DNA from: Paragonimus skrjabini miyazakii
Lineage: Eukaryota > Platyhelminthes > Trematoda > Plagiorchiida > Troglotrematidae
Reading direction: 5' to 3'
DNA: 64,000 bases
NCBI GenBank assembly: GCA_014338405.1
Contig: JTDE01001078.1
Location: 52,191 to 116,190, forward strand
A program made the translations under genes and the position numbers. Numbering within the stretch: the first letter of the stretch is position 1; each line of letters starts with the position of its first letter. Below are positions 41,801 through 56,800 of this stretch, piece by piece. The notes below the pieces were generated by a model. The model was given only the letters and a program-made list of their open reading frames with translations, made no database searches and had not been told where the DNA came from.

Positions 41801-44800
41801 CTCTAGTAAAAGCGAACTTGTAGCCTAGCGCTATTTTTCGAAGGATGCTGGATGGAAAGTTTGCTCGAAACTGCGGTTAACTAAGTGAGATATAATTAAT
41901 AGTAATCAAATCCACAACTAACCATAAGTAAATCCAAAGATTAAAGTTATGGAGCTCAAGGCGCAAAAAATCGTCTCCCCCAGAAGCAAACACCAAAAAA
42001 CGATAAGCTATCAAACAGATATCACCCTAAGTATAATCATAACAAATGGAACGATTTTCCTGGAAAGCGGAGTGCAAAAAAAGCGATCTTGAAATAGACA
42101 ACCGAAAAAGCAAGGAATCAATCGATGACAGTCGACACTCACCAAGAAAGCTGGATCGGAAAGAGGTGCCGAGGGGAGGTGATACTTTCCCTGTGGAGCT
42201 GAAATCAAGGGAATTGAGACATTGAAGATGTCAGTAAAAGAATCCTAAAGAACTCCGTCAAGTGCGGTGCAGCAAAGGTAGGGTAGGAAGTGAACCACTG
42301 AAAAGTCAGTAAATCGAGGTGTAGCAGCGCATTGCTGAGTATCGTATCACACCATAATTTAGTGACGCATACTTTTAATACAGAAGTGACTAAGTGTAAA
42401 TGTCCCGATAGCGCATTCTAGTGCACGATCTGAGCAATTGCACACAAAAACCAGAGAAGTTCAAATGAAGTAAATATTGAGTGCTATGAATAAATGAGTA
42501 CAATATTTATAATGAAACTGATTGGGGAAAAAAGGTTTACGAAGTACAATAATTCTTACACTCAAAAGTAGGCAGAAACTGGAATTCAAATTGGACAGTA
42601 GATCAAATCGGATAGCACCTAAAATGATGCGGAAAACGCGACATAAATTCCAGCAGTGCGAATGCACAAATGTGGTTTAATGTTCCTGAAGTACAATGTG
42701 AAACCAAACCAACAGGAGTGGATAACTTAATAACTTTGTCAAAGTAATGTGCGAATCAGAATCTCAGAATGAAAAGTTCGGGAACGAGAATGAACACAAA
42801 CGATCACTTGATATAAATACTGTGCAAACAAACTAATGTTATCAATGAAGAATGAACAACTCGACGATCATCTTAATTTCACCTACACAAGGAAAGATGA
42901 ACCATACCTAACCAACGGTCGCTCTGCTACCGAATCAAACAGGAGCGTCATGGGTGACCTTACGCTGCTTATACACGTAAGGGTCAAATTGATGCGAGAA
43001 ACACACAAGCCGGATGAACTAAAACTGTTGTTACTGGATGTGCTAGATTTGTGATAGGTCTACCGTATCAGTGGCGTAGATTGACGAAAGTCGTTCGGGT
43101 CCTTGGAATGTTCAGCAAAAGTTATGTTGCCTACCAGATTTATACAGTTCCAATAGGGTTAACAGATGGACGAGTGCCGATTGCATAAGAAGTGCGAGGC
43201 AGGACCGGTCCGAGTTGGGTGGACGTAAGGCAGTCAGGCTGGTTGCCAAATGCGAAGGATTCGAGCTAAGAAGCTGGTGAATCATGCGGACCAGATGGAA
43301 GAAGACATTAAATGGAAGCTTGCTGGAAAGGAAGAAAAAAATGAGAAGTGATTCAATTGATGTGTCGGGAAAAACCCGGTTAATTGTGATTGCCTCAGAA
43401 ACAGCACATTCAGGCGTACGAAGTGAAAAAGTTCTTTAGTGGAAAATAGTCTAGAGCAGCAAAACGTTGAGATGCTATTGATTGTAATGCTAGTGTAATG
43501 AGACAAGATTACAGCACCTTACCGAATGAAGAACTACTGATGAGCTCTATTGAGAACGAAACTCGAGTCTAGTGCATCTTTTCGAAATGAGCCGACTGGA
43601 AAATCAATGGTAATGCGACAGCTGCGACCAATTGTGGGTGATGTTCAACTTGAAATTAACCAAATCCCCGACTACTCATCAGCGATTGAAGAGCGTTTAG
43701 CCGTTTAGAGTATACGCGGAAGTTGATACAAATGGAAATTTGATTGGTCGACGCCAGCCAAACAAAGGCGACAATTAATTGTTACGGCGATTTCGTTTGT
43801 AAGCGGCGGTGATTAATAGAATTCGTTTGAATGCATGCTGGATTCAAACAACTGAAACACTCGCAGCGAGGTAGTAGAAAAGAAATAATTAACAGGAGGA
43901 TAAAACAGAAACTAGTTTACCGTCTAACGGTGATCGGTAACATAAGCATTGCTGTGTCTTTATTAAAACGTGAGTGTTTTTCTAATAAACTGATATTCTT
44001 TAGTGTCGTTCAGCCTGTCGTTCTGAATTCTTCGAAACAGAACACAAATATGTGCACCGTACGGAGACCTGGACGATTGAATAAGTGAGTTGAACGATTA
44101 GGTTCACAGAAAACCTTTAATCATCACACACGTACATTTCTGTGTGTGTGAAAACTTCGTAAAATGTGAAGTAATAATTGATTTGAATAACTGTGAAAAA
44201 GGTTCAACGGCAAAATGCAGCCGCATCTGTTGTCATGGTGAAATTAGTAGACAATGAAGCGAACAGACACCGTAACAGTAGTGAACATGACGACTTGATG
44301 CTCGAAGATGAAATGAGTCGTCAACATGTTAACAACTAATTCAATATCAACAGAATAAACGAGCAAATGCTACTGAAACAGATAAGAGATCAAACAGTCA
44401 CCACTGCTTGAAAAAACAATGACTCGGATAGATTGACGAGGTAAAGAAAAGAGAAGGATTCATGCCAGTGACACAAAATTGTTTTGCTTAGCACAAGCTA
44501 CGTTAGGCAGCACATTCATCTAGGTACTTCGTAACCGAGACAAGGTAGAGAAGATAAAACGGAAAGGATAGACCAAAAAGTACACTCACCTATCTGCTGA
44601 GGGCAAAAACTCGTCATCTGGAGAAGAATCCGCTGTGGATGTCGGGGCATGAGCTAACAGCTGAAGAAGTCTCAAATGGAACCTAGCGCAAACCACATGA
44701 CAGACTGCCCAGCAGATGAACCGAGCAGAAGGCGACTGGGAATTCGTGAGATCAGACTACAGATAATTTGAAAAACGAATACAAACAGTGAATGTTACAT

Positions 44801-47800
44801 TGTTTCTTTGTAGTGCAAAACGCCGGTTGACTTTGGTGTAAATATATGCCGTAATTTAAAAAGACCATGCAGTCTACGATAACCTAAGATAAGTGGTGAC
44901 AAGTACGCGACATTCATCTGTCGGTAGCCACCACAAACGATGTTTGGACTGCGTAGTCATATGTCTTGGATAACAAATCACGAGGGGAGGAAAACCACTT
45001 AAACACATATAAAGTCTCCAGTTGTATTCTGCATTTGATCCACGGAGTATATATGGAGTATATATGATACTTCACTTCCATCTATGCTCCAGGAAGGAAC
45101 ATAAAAAAACCCAACCGACTTATTACAATAATAATCTAGAAGGGCGTAACATCAAAATAGTATACGGTTTATGGGTGAACAATAACTGATCTGCCTGCCG
45201 TACATCCCGATTCGCCCATTGAAACAACGATCACTACACAGGACAGGTGGATATGGAAGCTATTGCTCCACAACCCAGCAACAACGAGCTTGAGGTAAGC
45301 AAACACAAAATCAAGGAAACGAGAGGAAACATGTTTGTTTATTTCGCAAATACAATGGAAACTCACCGAGGGTGGCGGTGTATCGGAGAGATCAAGTTGT
45401 GTCTCGTGAACTTTGGCTAACAAGGTGTAAAGTGATTTCCTGGAGGATTCGTTGACACAAGAACTTAAGGTCAGAATCAGGTGGTCAATCAGACGAAGTA
45501 ACGCATTCAGGTCGATGCGTTTGAAAATTCTCGCGCTGCCATTGACCAAATGTGTGACGACGGCGTTAAAAATCTGTACAGGATCAGAAATTTACAGACT
45601 GTACTAACATCAGGAAGTAAAACAATATGAACGATAAAAACATGTGGTAGAGAACGAATAAGAGGAGATTCAATGATAAGCAACCGGTATGGTGGTCAAC
45701 ATACGTATTGTGTGCCAATACAAATATAACTGTGTCCAGTTATTCTAAGAGAACGATTAAAAAGCAACTTGTTGATATCATGACAACCAATGTATGGTGA
45801 TTCCTAAGGAGGCAGGTTTCAAACAGGAAGTAGCAGCACAAATATGCAGTCAGAAGTCCATTTCAACGTTGAACCTGTGCATAATAGACACCTTCATGTA
45901 ACGAATATTTGTCGGGCTCCTGATTTGATCCCCGTATAAAATAATCGCCACGTCCACTGTGTCTACACAGTAGATACCCAAGGGAACTCATACACCTCCA
46001 ATCAATCCTTTATTAGTCTGCAAAAAATGCACCATCATCACTTTTGGATGAACCGTGCCCATACGTACTATGGCTGCTGACAGCGGTACACAAAAAAGCA
46101 GAATAATAACTGAGTACGAATGTGTGAGGAAAGACCGAGTGAAAAACAGAGATCGACAAAACCGAAGTCAAGAACCTTACGGATATGGGATAGGCTGTGA
46201 TTGCGAAACCGCGACGTCCGATAATGTTTCTGCCTTACAGTATGGATGATCACGATGTTCACAATCGAGAATGCGACATCTACCAGCCTCGTTTGGCAGA
46301 GAGGTCAAAGCCTTGATGGCCCGTGATGAAGTCATCGCCTGGTCAACTTGCAGTTTACTTCTCCCGCTAAACGGGCTTACAGATTGTTATCAGAATAACT
46401 ATCTTGCCATCGGCTTACAAGCGGCTCTACAATTGGAGTCACCCCCTATGTCGACCAGCTGTAACGAACAGGTTCAACTTGGTATGAGGTCTCTGAAATT
46501 GTGCCTGATACGTTAAATTCGGGAGTCATAAAAATAATAATGGTCCCAAAGTTGAATTTCCAGTTTTAATTCTGGTGAACGATGTTCCACTGATTAGTAA
46601 TCATACAAATAGAGACCACAAATGGTTAAGAGGGTAGACAGTAGAAAAAGAGCTAGGACAAACCTTGGCTAAACTGATATAGGAATAAAGATCTTCGTAC
46701 CTGAGAAGCGGTTTTGAACAAGTGAGCGTTCTGTGCTGTCGCAGATTCGAGTGATGGCAATGAGACCTCTTCCAATATCAGACACAACTGATCATAACTG
46801 GCTGGCAGATGGGACAATCGTCGAAGAAGAAAACTGAAAACAGTCTCACGCTGAACTTCCAACTGCCTACAAAGCGGAATTGGGAGATTAGCATTAGCGT
46901 TCCGCATGAGTTTTCGATTATAAACTACGCATATACAGGGTTAACGACGTCTGAATTGCGAAGGAAACAATTACCGAACACCATAGATCAGAAACGTCAG
47001 TAGTAAAACTTACTGAAAAGTGGGATCTTTCGCTTGTTCCGTCCGACTTTGTTCAGATGCTATGCTTGAGACAAGTGGTCGCTGAATCACATACAAGTCT
47101 ACCACAATCGGCACCAAAGCGGCCAGTACCAAGTTATTCGATTCTAGGCCTTCAGCAGACAAAATCTCGGCCATACGCATAACCTAAAGTAAATAAATTG
47201 AAACAACCAATTTCTACTGAAAGATTAACACATGTATAAGATTCTAACTAAAATAAAACACGAAAGATAGATAAATTGATTTAAACGATCGCAGAGGGGT
47301 GTGCGTGTGCGCGCGATATACGAGAAAAATGGTCGTGTGTTTGGACAACCGACGCAGGCTTCTTGCTTTGTTAGTTGGGTCTGAAGTATTAGACGAAGTG
47401 AACAAAGCAGGCTGTGCTACTGTTGCTTCCACAACAAGGAATCCTAAACCCTTGCTTATTACCCTAATTCCGCTTCTTAATACCCGAAATTAGTCAGTTG
47501 AATGTGGTGTACAACTGAATAAGGTAGGTTGCTAATCTTTTCTTCATGACCTGTTGCCTGCTTCATGCACTCAGGTCCAACGTAAATTATATACAGCAAT
47601 TGTAGGAGTTGGGGCTTTGATAATTCGTTTGAGTGGATCCTACTTACGGTAATTCCAGAAAAAGTTGAGAACAATCGATAATTTTTTTTAGTAATAACGT
47701 GTCACTTCGGATCAGAAGAATTTTCTGTACGAAAAGTAAAACGTTGTCAATCAGCCAAATTACCGATTGACCATACGCCGTTCTGAAGGTAGGGCTACAT

Positions 47801-50800
47801 AGTGGGTCTCAGAAGTATTTCAACTAACCAGTTGCCTACCTTCCTTTGTCATGGGAAAGCCGTCGATCCGGTTAGTAGCTGCCGACAAGATGCTTACGTG
47901 TAGCAAGAAAACGTGAAGCAAAGATCAAACGTAGAAAATGAATTACTGGTTAGGTCATAACAAAGGAAACGTTGTACTTGGACTAGGAAAAAAAGATAAC
48001 ATTAAAATAGAATATTTAGTTCATACTGACTTCCGAATTATACGACTTTTGCAGAATTGTGATCTTTCGAAAAATAACAGTATAAAACCAGAAACTGATA
48101 GAAGATGGAGTAGGTGATCAAGAAGACCTCCAAAAACAAACTGATTAATCACAACGAAATGTTCAGTCCAATTCATTAGTGCGTACTTCCCGAGATGCAA
48201 GATCGTTAACAATTCGGTTAACCCAAATCGATATCCAATTCATATAAACGAAAATCTCCGATAACTCACAAACAATCAGAAGCATACCTCAACAGGTTAT
48301 AAGNNNNNNNNNNNNNNNNNNNNNNNNNNNNNNNNNNNNNNNNNNNNNNNNNNNNNNNNNNNNNNNNNNNNNNNNNNNNNNNNNNNNNNNNNNNNNNNNN
48401 NNNACAGCTGAGTTAACCCTGACCGAAAAACCCTTAACGCGAGATTATCGATTATCACTACTGAAAACAATTACTTGGCCAAAAGTGAGGGTCCGATGAA
48501 CGTCCGTAGACGCGCTGTCGACTTGAGTAGCCTCTGTGGAGCTTGCAAGAACTGACGGTTTCTGCTGATAAGTCAGATTAATGAGGAAACGAAACATAGC
48601 ATTGATCAACTGCGAATAAAGAGGCGATTCGGGATAGTCAGCAGAGACAGGACGTTTTCGGCTACAGACCAGTGACTGGACCCCCTCGGACGCTGTCTGA
48701 TAACGTTGCAATTCAAGCGGCAAATTTTCCAAATGGGTGATAACGGTTTGAAGAAATTGCTAAATGTAGAAAAACAAATACTGATTGTAACAACAGCGTA
48801 ACCAAAAGAAGGAAAACAAAACACGAGTGTTATCACCGTTACAGTCGAGACAGCAGACCGGATCCAAATAGCTATTAAGAACAATGAGTGGAGGCATTTT
48901 AGTTCAGGCTATCATGTACAAGATTTGGCAGAAAACAGACGAGGTCAGACAGCCTAGCTCAGCTGGCTCGAAGTTTCAATTAGACGCACTGCCTCTGAAT
49001 ATTCATTGTCTAGGTTATACTTGATGAATAATGGTGATTCTTCAACTTGCCAATTTTTACACGAAAACCGTAGACGATGTGATAAAAGGCATCAGAAATA
49101 CAGGTTATCCATAAAACAGCAATTTTTCATTCTCGTACATTAACCCCGAGTTGGTGCAACTCGAAAAGAGTACTAGTATGATGCTTCTCTGTACAGTGGT
49201 TTTGTCTATCTGTTACCGCACTTTCCAAAGCACCAACATTGAAGGAAAAAGTGTCTGCAAATTCGTAGCCTTAGGGATCATTGGATAGGTTTTCCTTACG
49301 ATGTTCAAGTGGTGAAACTATGTTTCAGTTTAAATAATACCGCAAGCCCCCCCGTCATTCGACCTAGGCATGCCTGTATTTATCCCTGGAAGTTAAAGGG
49401 CCATCCCTAAAGCGAAACCGCTTTTGTTAAACCGGTTCGTTAAGGTACGAACTGAAGTGAGAAACGATATGTTACAAAATCGAGGGCGAAGCTTAGTGAT
49501 CCATATGTAAACATTTCACGAGCTTCCTGTGGTCGTTTAAATTTGTTTTCAGTCGTTTCTGCTATCTATCCGTCAGTGATCACTAGTGATTTCACAGCCC
49601 AAGCAATTTGATAGTTATCCTGAGTACATCCGAGAGATATACTAGTCAATTCAATCATTTATTAACCAGTCCGAGGAGCGAAAGAGTCACATGGACGGTC
49701 GTGTGAAAAGTGATGAAGGATAAGTGACAAATGTTCAACAAACATCATGTAAGTGATCGGTATCTAACAAAAAACGACAACTCTAGGTGAGAAGATTTTT
49801 AGCTAGCGCATGTAAGAAAAACTGTCGCGTCCAGAGTGGGGATAATGTATTTCGCACATAGACCTAAGTTGTACTGACAGAGAATCGTAGACTACCTTGT
49901 CCATTTCATGCTCAACCGTATACTGAGGTTAAATTGTGAATACAAGGAGATGCATAAACTAGGAGACAAGGTATGAACAAAAAATATAAGCAAATGTGAA
50001 GTGTACGTGGCAAACGCTGACCAAAACCATTGCCTACATGATCAGTAGGCCATAAAAAACGAACTTCGCGATGAACCTACTTTAACTATCCCCAAAGCAA
50101 ATGCTATAAGGTTAATACCGATAGAATCACTCTACCTGATGGAATGAATATTCATACTCAACAGAATTCTCACATTAATTTATACTGTGTTTCGGCTCGA
50201 AGAAATTCGGTTACTCAAACCATCAGACAACCACTTCATAGTCCATAACATGATATTAACCGCACACCAAAGCCAACAACAAAAACGCTAGAGCCACGTA
50301 TCGCGTAAAGCTGACAAACATTTTTTTGTTATCTCTGAGGCTTGCTCTACGTATTTTTCTCTCGCGGATTCACAATATTTTAGTAGTTGCTGCTCTTAGA
50401 CCTGTGTATACGTCTCTTTTTGACCAAAACTACGATATCGGCCAGGGTAAAAAAGTTACGCGAACTACAGAAAAGTGATTCATCTAATCAATCTGGGTCA
50501 TGTGTTGCTGGTCAACTAATGAGTCGCAGGGATTTTGCATAAGCAGAACACCTACACAGCCCGGTTGATAAATTCAACTACGTACACCAGCAGCTGTGTG
50601 GGTAAAAAGCGCAAAACCGATGTGAATGCAAAGAAGTGTTCTGAACATGGATAACCAGGCCAAATGGGTCGACCGCCCCGCTTTGGTGTTGAATGTTATG
50701 CCTTGTAGTAACAGTTGATGAGTAGTGGGAACGCCGCTCAAAACCCTGCTTAACAGATGCCGGTATTCCGGCAGACTACGATAGTATACAAACTATAATT

Positions 50801-53800
50801 AGTAAACTCATTGTAACACCACCACACGGCACAGTATCGAATTAAAAGAGTGCAAATAAGGTATTGGGTAAAAAGTTATAGAACTTGATTGGTCGTGTGC
50901 AAAACTGGATCAGAGTGCAGGAAAATGGTGAGCGAGTAGCCGATCAGGAGCAATAGGATGTCAACATCCCTCAAACAATCAAGGGCTACTGCTTTATCGT
51001 AGAGGACCAAAACACAGAGATGGTCTCAACAGTATTTGACACCCATTCGATAAAGACCACGACAACCAATGTTGTGTGCCTAACATTGATCCATACTATA
51101 GGCTCTCGAAATAATGTCAGTTTTACATGCCTACTCCTATCATTCAGTGATTACTATCAGGCAGGCCAATCTTAGTGTTGTTTCAATAAACGCTCCAAAC
51201 GACAGTCACAAAGATTTTGAACGAGAAGTTCTCAAGCATTCTGAACTGACCGTCTAAAAAGACCAAAGGTGGCAAACATGCATACGTTCAGAAAAGAGAA
51301 GCAACCTAGAAAGACCAAGACGAGAAACTGCAGCGACATAGTTTACGGACTATATGTGTACAGTGTTAACGCAAAAGTTTATTTAGTAACGTAACAGAAA
51401 CAGAGGAATAAACATAGTAAACTAATGGAAATACGTTTAAAAGATGTCATGTTCACATATAACACATCACACTACGTCACATGACATACAGGTAAGCAAC
51501 CCAAACCAGGACAGAAAGAGCATTCAGCCTGACGTGTTAATAAGTAGTGAGTTGCCTCTGGATTAACAGTGTAAACGACAAATAAACATACATACAGCGA
51601 TGTGTGTGAGGTGGCAGTGGTGGTGTGCAGCACACTTTCTAATAAATTAATAAATTATATTCGGTGATAAACGAGACGAACGAACCGACCTTCTTAGCGA
51701 AATGATCAGAATCAACGAGAGGAATGGAATGGAGCAAACGTGGCATGACATGCTTACCTGGCCAGTATCCAATTGGTCATAGTTGAGCTTCAAGCAGATA
51801 AGATGCGTCAGCAGGTTGAGAATACCTGATTGAAGCTCGATGCAATTGGATGACTGATAACCTTCCATAGTTTGAATAACAATATGCTCAAATCGCTTGA
51901 AGAACTGGGTCAATTCAGTCTGTGGGACAGAAAGGAAAAGATAACAGGCGGTAAAGTCACTCACGACACAGGCATTTCTTAAGGGTTGTATAACAGTAGA
52001 CGTTATCCTATAATAAACCAGTACAGTTGTAAGGAAAGTTGCTTAAATGCTTAGCTCAGCACGACGAACGAAAAACCAGAGTGAGTGAGGTAACTGGAGA
52101 CAAACACGAGCGTAAATCGGACAATGCGACGGCCAAGCCAAAAGCAAAAAATTTTACCAACGCAAAGGCGTATCTGAGTTGCATCAAAAGAGACATGAAA
52201 CCAAGTAGTGATCGTTATTAAAGAGGGAGCATAAGCTACAAGACACAGAGTGCCGTGATAAATTGTGGTTACACTGTTCCAGTGGTCATTTGATAGATAA
52301 GTATACCACTTAAAGTTAAGATGGGTTAAAACCCGGGCGTCCAATCACTTGAAGGCGGGGAACGGCGAACACTGGACCGCAGAACCAGAGCCCGCGGTTA
52401 TACAATCGGAAGCGCAATCATATATTATTTACAACTGCCTATTCAGCATAGAAGGTCAATTGCAAAATCTGAGACCAAGGTGGACCGAGGCAGGAAAGAG
52501 GAACTTAGCAGATGTGATTGGGTCAAGGTGATTACAACGACGAACAACTGGTCGCCGGCGTTAACTCGACCTATATACAATAAAAGCCGTGGGAGGCATT
52601 CAGAAAGAAAGACCACAATGTGTATGCTAACATCGTTATCCAAAACTGATAGACCGTAAGGATATCAATATAAGGAGACAGATCGTACGAATCAGAGCGA
52701 ACTTTCTACCACATTACCAGGCCCTGCAAATGTGTAGTTGAGCAGTTCTGATCAGATGTGATATACAGAGATAATCGGGATATTTACATAAACGTCAGGT
52801 ACACGTTTTGCTGTTGTAAATATACCAGTTCTGTTGTTTATTATGTGCACGACAACCACCAATTAGAAATTGGTCATCGCCATTTGACCATTTCTCATTA
52901 CATTCAACCAGGAGATATTCAGCAGGTGAAGATTCCACCAACGGCTTAGCAACCACTCCGACGCACACAACCTACCGATTGGAATACCCTAACGTTGGAC
53001 CAACCTCAACACACATAATCAGACAGGCTTCACAAAACGTGTGTCCACATCCCACATGGGCACACCAATATATTATGCTTGGCGTACGCGCTACGGTTAA
53101 TCGGCCGCATAGCCAACACAGCGTGTGTGCACTCGTACTGCGCGAGCATCAGGAATGGCCGATTCTGGCTGAATATGATGGGAACTCATCATATCATCAT
53201 CATCATCATCATCATCATCAAAGACAGCAATATATCAATAGTTCACACATATGCTTAATTGCCACACAACCACGAAGAAGAAACAAATCCTATATGGGAA
53301 GAGAGAAGAGAAGAAAAAAAAGAAAGGGAGGGGATGGAGATCCCATTAGTGAACATAGCTACGTCTGTATTTAAACATACAACATCAAGGTGCCTACACC
53401 TTGCAAACAAACAACCGAGTTGCAAGTGAAAGTAAAGCGTCATCAGCAAGACAGCTTCCTTACGGCTTTTAAAGTCCCGCGTTACTAAATGCACTCACTT
53501 CACAGACAACTCAGTCAAACAACGACAACATTCACGCCACTGAACTCGATTTACCGCCATCTCACCTAACGTCTCAAGCCACTGACTCTGTGAATCGCGA
53601 GGGCCTCGGCCTAGAAGACGAACCCGATTTACAGTGAAAGATTTCATTTCTGTAAGCCAGATCATCATCTGTCCACCTCGCAGCATCGGCGAACAGTGCT
53701 CGGTGTGGCAAACGATTAGCTGGCATTCTCAGTACACGACTTAACCATCTAAGTCTGCGCAAATTTAGTGACTGAACAGAAGAACTCGTTTGACAATCAG

Positions 53801-56800
53801 TGTCAAACACCCGCTTCCTAAGCTCCTCGTTGCTTACTCGTTGGTGCCACCCGATACGAACGATTAAACGCAAATATCGAGGGTCGAATACCTGAAGACG
53901 GTCCACGTCTTCTATCATGAGTGGCTATGTTTCGCTGCCGTAAAGTAATATAGTCCTCACTGTTGTTTGATATACGTGACCCTTAAGCTTCAGAGTGATG
54001 CCTCTCTGTCGTCATAGGTGCCTCAGATTATCGAACACCGCCCTAACCCTGGAGATACGCGATTCTATTCCATACCCTACATCTCCGTCGCCACCGCTGA
54101 TGCAACTTCCCAGATATACAAACCGGTCAACAAATTCCATGATTTCGTTCTTTAGCATAAAATTTATGCAATCACAGTAATCTTGCAAAAACACTATACA
54201 TTTTGAGGCTGCAAGGCGCATTCCGAAGTACTTAGCAGAAGGTAAACTAGCATTTAGCGTTTTTTGAACCGCTTGAGAGTTGTCAAACAGCGACACCTTG
54301 TTGTCAGCATAATCAAGATCAGCCATTCACCAGGTAAGAGGTCCACGCCGGCAAAATATGAGTGCCGCAGACAGTCCTTCATTACATTGACTATGACTAA
54401 ATTGAATAAAAGTGGTGAGAGGGAACAGCCTTGACGTAAGCCGCTGCTGGTGCTTTGAAACTGTCAGACAGTTCACCGTAAACCCCAACCTGAGCAGAGG
54501 TATGGGAGTAAAGAGCCGACAGTATGTTCACATACTTAATCGGTACACCCTTGCGTTTAAGCGACCGCAATATTGTAGACCGAAACACCGAACCGAACGC
54601 ACATTTATAGCCGAGAAATATGGCAATTGTTGGCCGGCGGTATACATGACGCTGCTCCAAAATTTGAAGAAGGGTAAGAATGTGATCAATACAACCCCAC
54701 CCAAGGCGAAACCCTGCTTGGACTTCTCTAATATTCACTTCCAGAACTGCAGTGAGTGGAAGAAGTATAACAGGTGCCAGAACTCTAGGAATTACTGGGG
54801 TCAAACTAATTCCCCTATGGTTTTCGCAAGAGCCACGAGCTCCTTTCTTGAAAACAGGAACTATTATCGCGTGACTCCAGCTCGGAGGGATGGTCTCCGT
54901 CGTCCACACAAGTTGAAACAACTGAGTCAATGCCACTACTAACGCCTCACCATCCTCTTTAAAAAGTGCCCGCAAGAGATCATCTGGACCGGCAGCCCTA
55001 TTACGATTGAGGGTCGGAAGGTAATTGCGAACCTCAGTCTCAGTGGGTGATTCCAAATCTACCGACCAGAGTAATCCACCACAAGTTTGTGGCGGCAACA
55101 CAGCGGAAACAAGAGGCGAGCTAAATTAACGCTTGAATTGTTTCGCCCAACGCCCTAACCTTCTGGATTTGTTATAAATTAGTTTCATCTGCCTCGCTGA
55201 TAGCTTCACTGACAGACGGTCGACTAGGACCAATGACACGGATCAGCTTATATAGTTTGCCTGACTGTCCCTGAAGCAAAACCGATTTCCATTTCCTTAA
55301 CTTTTTCCACTAACCAAGCCTCGCGATCAGCCTTCGCATTACGTTTCAGTTTTCTACGGCTACATCTTCTAGACTTGTTATGTGAACTACGAGGAGGAAC
55401 TGTCCGTCTTGTTTCTAACAACTCCAGGGATTTCTCCGAGATCCAATGTTTGTTTAGCCCATGTATCCCTGTACTGAATGCTATAGTAACTGCTTTCTGA
55501 ATGGCCTGTGAGATTTGAGTTCAGCAGCTATTAGGATCTTCGAAGTGAGAACCATTAACCCAGCTTTCTAAGCTGGTTTGGTATTTATGCTTTACCGATC
55601 GTGAAGTCAATTCCTCAACAAAAGTAAGAATGGAACGACAACGCACTAATGCATGATCTGAATCTGTTGAGAAAAGTCTATTTCTCTGAAAATGATTAAT
55701 TTTTTGAGATATTATCGAAAAATAAATTGCGATTTTGAATTTCACTTTTTCGCGACACAACGCGCCAAAACTCATTTTTGGCACACGTTTCCCCGGCGTC
55801 TGTGATTGGCCCATCCCACTTTTAATGCACTAACTCATGTGTGATCCTTCACGGCCGTACATAAAATATATATATGCAGACGCTGGTCTGCTATATGACC
55901 TTTGGTTTGAGAGCAACTGCAATCTCAGCTAAAGGTCACGGTCTTCTGTGTTATTCTGGGGTTTCTGGGTATTACAAAGCTCTGTGCTACGTTCCGTGTT
56001 CTGAGTATCATTGACCAGCGGGTCATAACAGAATCCAAGCAAGTGCTCCAATAAGAACGACCGTCTTGAATGGAGCCCCGCCGTATGTAACTAACGGTTA
56101 TGTGCTCCATCTGAGAATAAGTGCGATTCGGAGAAGGAGGGCACCAAGTATACCAGTGATGTGCACGATGCTTAAAACTAATGCTGGCTAAAAATAGATT
56201 TAGTTTAGCGCATAGCTGCAACAATCGCCCGCAACTATTTGATCAGTGTGACGCTATCCGAAACCTGCCAGCTAAACGAGATTCGGCTTCATTAAGACGG
56301 ACGATCTCAGCATTCATATCTCCGGCCAGAACGACTAGACCAAAGCCAAGTGTCGACCGAAGGAGAGTGGCCAGATCCGAGTAAAATGCGTCCTTGACGC
56401 CGACGTCACTTGTCAGTAAGATTTCTGAAAGTTTTGCGTCTAGTGCTGGTCCTAACAGAACCTGCCAAGCGGACGGCACAAAGTTGACTGTTAACAAGAG
56501 TCCAATCTACCATTGCGGCTTCGGCCGTCGTGCTAAGGACCATATCCACTCCAGCGTGACCTGTAACGGCGGCTGTGGATTCACCCAAAGTGTATAACCA
56601 GTATCGGATAAACAATGCGGGTGCTGTTAGTTCCATACGTTGACTAATGTCCTGGATTCTAGTTTCCGAGACACAGCAGACATCGATATGTAATGAGTCT
56701 AACGTTCGTGCAAGATCGGCCTGTTGACCTGTCTGTTTTAGAGTGCGAACATTGAAGGCACCTAAATTAATTCGCACTCCACGCCTAAGCAAAGAACGAG

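Larger units (their letters stand above)
44757..46700. other. HTT introns flanking w6
   Basis: Intron of about 610 bases (44,757-45,366) with a short GGAGTATATAT duplication, and about 1,130 bases (45,574-46,700) with nothing recognised. Confidence 0.5.

Noticed and set aside
48950..49020. SINE head near 48.96 kb
   Set aside because: Only an A-box-like motif; no B box at the right distance.
53193..53220. Trinucleotide run as a coding polyHis tract on the plus strand
   Set aside because: It reads as His codons in one plus-strand frame, but its position after the RTE 3' UTR shows it is the element's tail.
54412..54942. 176-codon plus-strand frame
   Set aside because: Antisense shadow of the reverse transcriptase of RTE copy C.
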